Of a stretch of 5,118 nucleotides of DNA, positions 1-5,118 are shown piece by piece. A program made the translations under genes and the position numbers. Each line of letters starts with the position of its first letter. Within the stretch, counting starts at the first letter, position 1. The notes beneath the pieces are model-generated. The model did not search any database. It was not told the origin of the DNA and saw nothing but the letters and a program-made list of their open reading frames with translations. This stretch comes from Gemmatimonadota bacterium (GTDB taxonomy: Bacteria > Gemmatimonadota > Gemmatimonadetes > Gemmatimonadales > Gemmatimonadaceae). The DNA is taken from contig JAOUHR010000190.1 of NCBI GenBank assembly GCA_029884515.1, positions 1 through 5,118 of the forward strand, written 5' to 3'.

Positions 1-2095
1 CGTCGGTGTTGAGCCACTTCACGAGCTCCACGTCGCCCCACGAATACTGCGCCTGCTCGGGCATGACGTCGCTGATGCGCGTGAGCCGGTCGAACGAGGG
101 ACCGGTCCATAGGTTCGGGTACTCGCGGTAGTCGGCGCGCGTGGCGAGCAGCTGGTCGGCGTGGCGCGCCTTCTGCAGCAGCGGCCACGACTTCGGGCTC
201 ATCATCACGCGCTCCGGCTCCGCGGTGCCGCCCACGCGGTCACGGTAGAGCCCCGCGTACTTCGTGGTGTTGTCGAACGTACGGAGGTTGAGCGCCTTGG
301 TCGGGTCGTAGGCGCGCTCCTCCGGCTCGAGGTCGATCAGCCGGAAGGTGAGGAACTGCCTGCGACCGACCCCGTCGGAGAGGTTGCGCGCGGGCACCGC
401 GCCCGAGGGATCGACCTCCCAGATGTCGTAGCGGTCGTAGATGAGCACGCGCGCGTCGTTCGTCGTCCAGCCGCCGACGCCGTATGGCCCCGGCTCGCTC
501 GGCGTGTCGTGCGTCTCGTCCTCGAACGAGATGCCGGCGATACCGCCGGTGAGGTCGCGCGTGCGGTTGGCGGCGACATCGTGTGCGCGCCACGCGCCCC
601 CCTCCCACCAGATCACGTACTTCGCGCCGGGCGAGAGTTGCCCCGAGCCGCGGATCTTCTTCGCCAACGGCCGCGAGGCGCCCGTGACGGTGTTCACGAG
701 GTGCACGTCGTTCCCGCCCTCGCCGGCGAGGGCGTCCATCTGGTAGGGCACGTTCGTGACGAGCACCGCGGTGCGGCCATCATCCGAGAGTTGCGCGTTC
801 GGCATCGAGTCGCTCGCGATGCGTCGCATCTGCCGCGTCGCCACGTGGAAGACAGCGGGGTAGGCGCGGCTGCGGTCCGCGTTCGCCTGGAGCTTCTGCA
901 TCGGCTGCGGCCGCGCGTCGCGCCAGTGCCAGAGGTCCACCACGGCCTTGTCGTAGAGCGAGTCGGCCGGGATCGAGTCGAGCGGCACCGGCTGGATGCC
1001 GAACTGCAGCACGCCGCCGTCCTTCACGAACGCGACGCGTCCGCGCTCCGCGATGCGGTCGCCATCGCCCACGGCGCCGGCCGCGACGGCCACCGTCGCA
1101 GCTTGCGGTCCCGGCCGCGCGCGCGCGGCGCCCCGGACGGGCGCACCACCGCCCAGCGACGCGTGGTACAGCGTGAAGCGCGGCTTCTCCGCCGTCCACT
1201 CGTCGGCGTCGGTCAGGAACGCGACCTGCGTGCCCGCCTCATCGATGGCGAGCGAGCGATAGTTCCCGGTCGCCACCTTGAGCGGCGTCACGCGACCGGT
1301 GGCCAGCTCGCGCACGTAGGCGCCGTCCACACCGAGCGAATCGGCACCGGTCACCGTGTAGACGAGCCACTTCCCGCCGTGATCGAAGGAGTAGTTGGTG
1401 ACGCCCTCGACGCGCACGTCGGCGCCGGACGCGAGGTCATGCAGCACCATCGGCGCACCGGGATCCTTGCGGCGCGGCGCCGGCTTGGTGGAATCGGTGC
1501 GTGTGGCGTTCGCGGCACCACCGCGCGCGCCGGCATTTGCGGTGCCCGCGCCGGCCGTGGTGTCGGCGTCGATCTGATAGGCGACGAAGCGGCCGGCATC
1601 GCGCGCGAGCTCGAATCCGCGCACACGATCCACCGTGGTCACGGCTCCCGTCGCGAGCGAGAGGATCGCGAGCTTGTTCTTCGGCTGTTCCGCGGCGCGC
1701 ACCTTCTTGACGCGCGCCGAGTCGAGTTGGGCCTTCGTCGGATAGACGAGGAAGACGACGAACCGCGAGTCCGCGGTCACCTCGGCGGCCTGCGGGTTGA
1801 ACGGGGTCCCCGTGACCGAGGTCAGGGGACGTCCGGTCCAGCCGCGGGCCACGCGATGCTCCGTGCTCGCTCCCGTCGCGCGCGCGACCAGCTCGCCGTC
1901 ACCCATGGTGGGCGAGAGCGTGTAGACCGCCCAGGCGCCATCGGCCGAGAGGCGCGGCTGCTGGATCGTGCGCCAGAGGTCATACGTGTCCTGCGTGAGC
2001 GGGAGCTTGGCGCGCTGCGCCGTCGCCGGTAGCGGCGCGAACGCGACGATGGCGAGGAGGGTGACGGCGCGGCGGAGGAGGGCGCGAGAGGTCAT
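1..2095 (-). CDS. S9-family (prolyl-oligopeptidase-like) exported peptidase, N-terminal 698 residues, cut by left edge
   Basis: Serine peptidases of this family cleave short peptides; a beta-propeller gates an alpha/beta-hydrolase domain. I translated the frame base by base from 2095 to the left edge and found no stop. Residues 1-26 form a signal peptide (Arg-rich start, hydrophobic LLAIVAFAPL, cleavage after ATA), so the protein is exported. Next comes the family-typical opening TQDTYDLWRTIQQPRLSADG (34-53), then blade-like repeats: LSADGAWAVYTL (49-60), LSDDGRTAVLV, LSPGAKYVIWWE (487-498). Further family landmarks are VDLWHWRD (386-393), YDRYDIWEVDPSG (553-565) and WGDVELVKWLNTD (686-698), the usual junction into the hydrolase domain. 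The catalytic Ser/Asp/His are therefore outside the window; full-length relatives run to roughly 900 residues or more. Two Ala/Gly/Pro-rich stretches (179-213, 315-348) look like flexible loops. An in-frame ATG at 2149 would add 18 charged residues before the signal peptide, so 2095 is preferred. Family is confident; substrate is unknown. Confidence 0.92.
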   Translation of the reverse strand, partial: MTSRALLRRAVTLLAIVAFAPLPATAQRAKLPLTQDTYDLWRTIQQPRLSADGAWAVYTLSPTMGDGELVARATGASTEHRVARGWTGRPLTSVTGTPFNPQAAEVTADSRFVVFLVYPTKAQLDSARVKKVRAAEQPKNKLAILSLATGAVTTVDRVRGFELARDAGRFVAYQIDADTTAGAGTANAGARGGAANATRTDSTKPAPRRKDPGAPMVLHDLASGADVRVEGVTNYSFDHGGKWLVYTVTGADSLGVDGAYVRELATGRVTPLKVATGNYRSLAIDEAGTQVAFLTDADEWTAEKPRFTLYHASLGGGAPVRGAARARPGPQAATVAVAAGAVGDGDRIAERGRVAFVKDGGVLQFGIQPVPLDSIPADSLYDKAVVDLWHWRDARPQPMQKLQANADRSRAYPAVFHVATRQMRRIASDSMPNAQLSDDGRTAVLVTNVPYQMDALAGEGGNDVHLVNTVTGASRPLAKKIRGSGQLSPGAKYVIWWEGGAWRAHDVAANRTRDLTGGIAGISFEDETHDTPSEPGPYGVGGWTTNDARVLIYDRYDIWEVDPSGAVPARNLSDGVGRRQFLTFRLIDLEPEERAYDPTKALNLRTFDNTTKYAGLYRDRVGGTAEPERVMMSPKSWPLLQKARHADQLLATRADYREYPNLWTGPSFDRLTRISDVMPEQAQYSWGDVELVKWLNTD

Positions 2096-2175
2096 CGGGC
2101 GATTCGGTTCGGGGTTATCTTCTGGCGAAGTCCACAAGCTACGCGACATCTCCCGTCCCCGTTGCCATCCCCACC
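2096..2175. promoter_or_regulatory. Divergent intergenic region, probable promoters for the S9 peptidase and the DUF502 operon
   Basis: This 80-base gap lies between two genes that point away from each other, so it must hold the start signals of both unless transcripts begin further upstream. It includes a small AT-richer island in GC-rich surroundings: GGTTATCTTC at 2113-2122. Read on the minus strand this gives GATAAC, and on the plus strand TATCTT; each matches the sigma-70 -10 consensus at 4 of 6 bases. I found no convincing -35 box at the right distance for either, so these are only candidates. Neither flanking start codon has a clear Shine-Dalgarno: the bases before 2176 are C-rich (CCATCCCCACC) and those before 2095 on the minus strand read GAATCGCCCG. 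No obvious operator palindrome was seen. Confidence 0.4.
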
Positions 2176-2733
2176 ATGAAGCGACCCCTCACCTACTTCC
2201 TGCGCGGCCTCGTCCTCACCGTGCCGCTCGCGCTCACGGTGGCGGTGTGCTGGATCACCTTCACGCGCATCGACGGCTGGCTGGGCCTCCCCATCCCCGG
2301 CGCCGGCTTCGTGATCACCGTGCTGGCGATCATGCTCATCGGCTTCCTCGGTTCCACGATCCTCTGGGACACGGTGGAGCGACAGATGGAGGACCTGCTC
2401 AACCGGCTCCCCTTCGTGCGGCTGCTCTACTCGTCCACCAAGGACCTGCTCAACGCGTTCGTCGGAGAGAAGCGGCGCTTCGACGCTCCGGTGTTGATCT
2501 CGCTCTCGGCGGACTCGTCGCTTCGCACGTTCGGCTTCATCACGCAGGGATCCCTCGACGCGATCGGGCTGCCCGGCGACGTCGCGGTCTGGTGCCCGCA
2601 GTCGTACAACTTCGCCGGCCAGCTCCTCGTGGTGCCGCGCTCGCGCGTGACGCACCTCGAGGCGCAGAGCTCGGACGTCCTGGCCTTCATCGTGTCGGGG
2701 GGCGTCACGGACGTGCCCGCCGCACGGACCTGA
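2176..2733 (+). CDS. DUF502 family two-pass membrane protein (185 aa)
   Basis: A small integral membrane protein of a widespread bacterial family without an established biochemical role. Two hydrophobic segments are visible, about residues 8-28 (FLRGLVLTVPLALTVAVCWI) and 43-63 (AGFVITVLAIMLIGFLGSTI), joined by a short loop with the family-typical Asp-Gly and Pro-Gly turns (IDGWLGLPIPGAG). The soluble part begins with the conserved block LLNRLPFVRLLYSSTKDL (74-91) and ends with the usual FIVSGGV (171-177) after LLVVPRSRV (150-158). Length is close to the usual size of about 200 residues, so the gene looks complete. The ATG at 2176 gives the normal short N-terminus (MKRPLTYF) and is preferred although no Shine-Dalgarno precedes it. 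It is first in a probable two-gene transcript with the amidohydrolase, whose ribosome binding site overlaps its stop. What it does for that enzyme, if anything, cannot be read from the sequence. Confidence 0.88.
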   Translation: MKRPLTYFLRGLVLTVPLALTVAVCWITFTRIDGWLGLPIPGAGFVITVLAIMLIGFLGSTILWDTVERQMEDLLNRLPFVRLLYSSTKDLLNAFVGEKRRFDAPVLISLSADSSLRTFGFITQGSLDAIGLPGDVAVWCPQSYNFAGQLLVVPRSRVTHLEAQSSDVLAFIVSGGVTDVPAART

Positions 2734-2744
2734 GGAACATCGAC
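2731..2744 (+). promoter_or_regulatory. Ribosome binding site of the amidohydrolase, overlapping the DUF502 stop codon
   Basis: The sequence TGAGGAACATCGAC directly precedes the ATG at 2745. GAGGA (2732-2736) is a good Shine-Dalgarno core with 8 bases of spacing, and it begins one base into the TGA stop of the upstream gene. This decides the amidohydrolase start at 2745 against the much longer upstream extension of the same frame. The arrangement suggests translational coupling of the two genes; that is inferred. Confidence 0.7.
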
Positions 2745-4046
2745 ATGTCTCGCGCACCATATGCTCGCGCACTCGCGGCGACGCTCCTCCTCATCGCAGG
2801 CGCCCAAGTCACGCGGGCGCAACCTGGCGCCGACGCGTCGAGCGTCATCCTGCTCGTCCCCGACCGCGTGTTCACCGGTACCGAGGACGCGGCGCACGAG
2901 GGCTGGGTGGTGCTCGTGCGCGGCGACCGCATCGCCGCGGTGGGCCCGCGTGCGCGGGTGAGCGCGCCCCCGGGAGCGCGCACGGTCGCGCTCCCGGGCA
3001 CCACGCTGCTGCCGGGGTTCATCGAGGGGCATACCCACCTGTTCCTGCACCCGTACAACGAGACCAGCTGGAACGACCAGGTGCTGACGGAGCCCCTGAG
3101 CCTGCGCACCGCGCGCGCGGTCAACCACGCGCGGGCCACGCTGCAGGCGGGCTTCACCACCGCGCGCGACCTCGGCACCGAGGGCGCGGGCTACGCGGAC
3201 GCCGGACTCAAGGAGGCGATCGAGGAGGGGATCATCCCGGGCCCGCGCCTCCTCATCGCATCGCGGGCGATCGTCGCCACGGGCAGCTACGGGCCCAAGG
3301 GCTTCGCCCCCGAGTTCCACGTGCCGCAGGGCGCGGAGGAAGCCGATGGCACCGAGGGCCTCACGCGCGTGGCGCGCGACCAGGTCGGGCACGGCGCCGA
3401 CTGGATCAAGGTGTACGCCGACTACCGTTGGGGCGCGAACGGCGAGGCGGCGCCGACCTTCTCGGAGGCCGAACTGGGCGCCCTGGTCGAGGTGGCGGCG
3501 GCGAGCGGCCGCAAGGTGGTCGCGCACGCGGCCACCGCCGAGGGGATGCGGCGCGCGATCCTCGCCGGCGTGGCGACGATCGAGCATGGCGACGCCGGCA
3601 CGCCGGAGATCTGGCGGATGATGGCCGAGCGAAGCGTCGGCTACTGCCCCACGCTCGCGGCGGTGGAGGCGACGGCGCGCTACGCGGGGTGGAAGGAAGG
3701 CTCCGCGCCGACCGCACGCATGGTGCAGAAGCGGGCGGGCCTGATGGCGGCGGTCGCCGCGGGCGTGCCGATCTGCCTGGGCGGTGACGCTGGCGTGTAT
3801 GCGCACGGCACCAATGCCTGGGAGATCGAACTCCTCGTCGGCGCCGGCATGAGCGCTCCCGCGGCGCTGCGATCCGCCACGAGCGTGAATGCGCGCATCC
3901 TCGGGCTCGACGCGCACCTCGGGGCGGTGCGCGAGGGATTGTTCGCCGACCTGGTCGCCGTGGGCGGCGATCCCACGCGCGAGATCGCCCGGGCGCGCGA
4001 CGTGCGCTTCGTGATGCAGGGCGGCCGGATCGTGCGCGCGCCCTGA
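2745..4046 (+). CDS. Exported metal-dependent amidohydrolase (imidazolonepropionase/dipeptidase-like branch, COG1228 type), 433 aa
   Basis: A hydrolase of C-N bonds in the amidohydrolase superfamily, with a metal centre in a TIM barrel. Residues 1-25 resemble a signal peptide (hydrophobic ALAATLLLIAGA, possible cleavage after TRA), so it probably acts outside the cytoplasmic membrane. Residues about 33-90 form the small beta-sandwich domain leading into LPGFIEGHTHLF (89-100). Metal ligands can be placed at H96 and H98 (HxH), K222 in WIKVYAD (the lysine normally carboxylated to bridge two metals), H261 in VVAHA, H281 in IEHGD and D348 in GGDAGVYAHG. The C-terminus returns to the beta-sandwich (ADLVAVGGDP, then FVMQGGRIV). 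All expected ligands are present and the length is normal, so the enzyme should be active. Characterised members of this branch include Xaa-Pro and Xaa-Arg/Lys dipeptidases as well as enzymes acting on other substrates; the substrate here cannot be assigned. A Gly (G347) stands where relatives usually have Thr or Ser before the catalytic Asp. Confidence 0.9.
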   Translation: MSRAPYARALAATLLLIAGAQVTRAQPGADASSVILLVPDRVFTGTEDAAHEGWVVLVRGDRIAAVGPRARVSAPPGARTVALPGTTLLPGFIEGHTHLFLHPYNETSWNDQVLTEPLSLRTARAVNHARATLQAGFTTARDLGTEGAGYADAGLKEAIEEGIIPGPRLLIASRAIVATGSYGPKGFAPEFHVPQGAEEADGTEGLTRVARDQVGHGADWIKVYADYRWGANGEAAPTFSEAELGALVEVAAASGRKVVAHAATAEGMRRAILAGVATIEHGDAGTPEIWRMMAERSVGYCPTLAAVEATARYAGWKEGSAPTARMVQKRAGLMAAVAAGVPICLGGDAGVYAHGTNAWEIELLVGAGMSAPAALRSATSVNARILGLDAHLGAVREGLFADLVAVGGDPTREIARARDVRFVMQGGRIVRAP

Positions 4047-4050
4047 CGCG

Positions 4051-4086
4051 ACGAACCCCGTCCGGCACGGGCCGGGCGGGGTTCGT
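4051..4086. terminator. Strong GC-rich hairpin in the convergent gap, probable transcription terminator
   Basis: The arms 4051-4066 (ACGAACCCCGTCCGGC) and 4071-4086 (GCCGGGCGGGGTTCGT) form a 16-bp stem with 15 Watson-Crick pairs and one G-T pair, around the 4-base loop ACGG. It starts 4 bases after the amidohydrolase stop and ends 20 bases before the stop of the oppositely oriented symporter, so it is well placed to end both transcripts. No T-run follows the stem on either strand, so it is not a textbook intrinsic terminator; in GC-rich bacteria such bare hairpins are often associated with gene ends. Structure is certain, function is inferred. Confidence 0.72.
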
Positions 4087-4106
4087 GGTGCTGCGAACGG
4101 CCGGGA

Positions 4107-5118
4107 CTACAGGTACACCTTGAACTCCCCGGCCTTGAACTTCCGCCAGTACTCGTCGAGCGCCGTGCGCACCTTCCCGTGCAGCAGGTACAGGCCGATC
4201 ATGTTCGGGAAGGCCATGCCGAGGATCATCAGGTCGCCGAAGTTCAGCACGTTCTGTGACGTGATGATGGACCCGAGGAAGACGAAGGTGAGGAAGAGCG
4301 CCTTGTAGTAGCGCGAGGCGCCGTCCCCGAACATCCACACCCAGCAGCGCTCGCCGTAGTACGACCACGAGATCATCGTCGAGTAGGCGAAGAGGAAGAC
4401 CGCCGCGGAGAGCACATAGGGGAAGAAGCTGATGTGCTCGCCGAAGGCGCGCGACGTGAGGGCCGCCCCCGCGCTCAGCTCCACGAGCCCCGCGTACTCG
4501 GGGTTGTTGTAGGCGCCGCTCACGACGATCACCAGCGCCGTCATGGTGCAGATCACCACCGTGTCGATGAATGGCTCGAGGAGGGCCACGACGCCCTCAC
4601 GCACCGGATACGCCGTCCTGGCCGCCGAGTGCGCGATGGCCGCGGAGCCCGCCCCGGCCTCGTTGGAGAAGGCCGCGCGCTGGAAGCCCATCACCAGTGT
4701 GCCGACGAAGCCGCCGTACACGGCGTCCGGCGCGAACGCCTCCGTGAAGATCGAGGCGAAGGCCGCCGGGATGTGGTGGAGGTTGGAGAGGATCACGAAG
4801 ATGCAGGCGGTGACGTAGATGAGCGTCATCGCGGGCGCGATCTTGTCGGCCACATTCGCGATGCGCTTGATCCCACCGACGATCACGATGCCGACGAGGA
4901 ATGTCATCAGCGCGCCGTACACCCACGGGAACTGTGTGAGGATCGGGAAGGTCTCCTGCATCGCGTTCATGGACTGGTTCACCTGGAAGGCGTTCCCGCC
5001 GCCCAGTGACCCGCCCACACAGAGGATCGCGAAGAGCACCGCCAGGATCTTGCCCGGCACCGGGAACCCGCGTTCGGCGAATCCCTTGGAGAGGTACTGC
5101 ATGCCGCCGCCGAGCACG
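4107..5118 (-). CDS. AGCS-family sodium:alanine/glycine symporter, C-terminal 336 residues, N-terminus cut by right edge
   Basis: Members of this family (alanine or glycine:cation symporters) import small neutral amino acids with Na+ (or H+) through the cytoplasmic membrane, using a LeuT-like fold. The visible part opens inside the conserved block GGGMQYLSKGF, which in full-length proteins follows roughly 100 or more residues; those and the true start lie beyond 5118. The codon at 5117-5115 is GTG, but it is almost certainly an internal Val. The family signature is clear at visible residues 145-163: FQRAAFSNEAGAGSAAIAH (near 4627-4685). It is followed by LLEPFIDTVVICTMTALVIV (179-198), another hallmark, and the C-terminal AYSTMISWSYYGERCWVWMFG (244-264) with its conserved YYGE. 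About seven hydrophobic membrane segments are visible. The reading frame is intact to a TAG at 4107-4109 and the tail (EFKVYL) is normal, so no damage is seen. It converges on the amidohydrolase, with a shared hairpin between them. Alanine versus glycine preference cannot be told. Confidence 0.93.
   Translation of the reverse strand, partial: VLGGGMQYLSKGFAERGFPVPGKILAVLFAILCVGGSLGGGNAFQVNQSMNAMQETFPILTQFPWVYGALMTFLVGIVIVGGIKRIANVADKIAPAMTLIYVTACIFVILSNLHHIPAAFASIFTEAFAPDAVYGGFVGTLVMGFQRAAFSNEAGAGSAAIAHSAARTAYPVREGVVALLEPFIDTVVICTMTALVIVVSGAYNNPEYAGLVELSAGAALTSRAFGEHISFFPYVLSAAVFLFAYSTMISWSYYGERCWVWMFGDGASRYYKALFLTFVFLGSIITSQNVLNFGDLMILGMAFPNMIGLYLLHGKVRTALDEYWRKFKAGEFKVYL

Noticed and set aside
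161..2032. A 623-codon open frame on the plus strand opposite the S9 peptidase
   Set aside because: Its product is a low-complexity mix of Arg, Ala, Val, Gly and His with no family motif or hydrophobic pattern. The minus strand here encodes a clear S9 protein with signal peptide and conserved blocks. The plus frame is open only because of strong GC codon bias.
1968..2744. A 259-codon upstream extension of the amidohydrolase frame
   Set aside because: It runs through the S9 gene start, the intergenic gap and the whole DUF502 gene in another frame and has no protein-like character. The ATG at 2745 has a good Shine-Dalgarno and is followed by a signal peptide.
2427..3917. A 496-codon minus-strand open frame opposite the amidohydrolase and the end of DUF502
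   Set aside because: Its product is Arg/Ala/His-rich with no recognisable domain, and it crosses two well-supported plus-strand genes. It is a composition effect.
4081..4098. A second small inverted repeat, GTTCG with CGAAC, overlapping the terminator stem, considered as an alternative hairpin
   Set aside because: It is only 5 bp with an 8-base loop and competes with a 16-bp stem, so it is likely chance in GC-rich sequence.
3406..4368. A 320-codon minus-strand open frame across the amidohydrolase end and the symporter end
   Set aside because: It overlaps the symporter in a different frame, crosses the hairpin, and consists largely of Arg, Pro, Ser and Ala runs.
4434..5009. A 191-codon plus-strand open frame opposite the symporter
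   Set aside because: The minus strand holds the unmistakable AGCS signature here; the plus-strand product is His/Arg/Asp-rich without any motif.
5115..5117. GTG near the right edge as the start codon of the symporter
   Set aside because: AGCS proteins have further residues, including the first membrane helices, before the GGGMQYL block, so the real start must lie beyond the window.

Overview
This is a GC-rich bacterial window with four protein genes, two of them cut by the window edges. Three coding blocks show the signal-peptide and family features of a free-living Gram-negative-type bacterium: a large exported S9-family peptidase, an exported metal-dependent amidohydrolase and a sodium:amino-acid symporter. 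The base composition, the Ala/Arg-rich signal peptides and this peptidase type would suit Gemmatimonadota or a similar high-GC soil or water lineage. That placement is an inference from style; the window contains no phylogenetic marker.

Layout. Positions 1-2095 (minus strand) hold the first 698 residues of a secreted prolyl-oligopeptidase-like S9 peptidase: signal peptide, then almost the whole beta-propeller. The alpha/beta-hydrolase catalytic domain lies beyond the left edge. An 80-base divergent gap (2096-2175) separates it from a plus-strand pair: a DUF502 two-pass membrane protein (2176-2733) and an amidohydrolase (2745-4046). The Shine-Dalgarno sequence of the second gene of the pair overlaps the stop codon of the first, which suggests one transcript. 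A strong 16-bp GC-rich hairpin (4051-4086) sits in the 60-base convergent gap. Positions 4107-5118 (minus strand) encode most of an AGCS-family sodium:alanine/glycine symporter whose N-terminus is cut by the right edge.

How the genes may work together. The S9 peptidase and the amidohydrolase would both act outside the cytoplasmic membrane, and the latter belongs to a family branch that includes dipeptidases. The symporter imports small neutral amino acids. A peptide-scavenging neighbourhood is therefore plausible, but the three enzyme/transporter genes are in three different transcription units, so the link is only suggestive. DUF502 has no established function. I see no RNA gene, mobile element, CRISPR array, tandem repeat or recognisably new system; this looks like an ordinary chromosomal region. 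The longest feature, the S9 gene, is easy to miss because it starts inside the window but does not stop in it, and because the opposite strand is also open for long stretches through codon bias.
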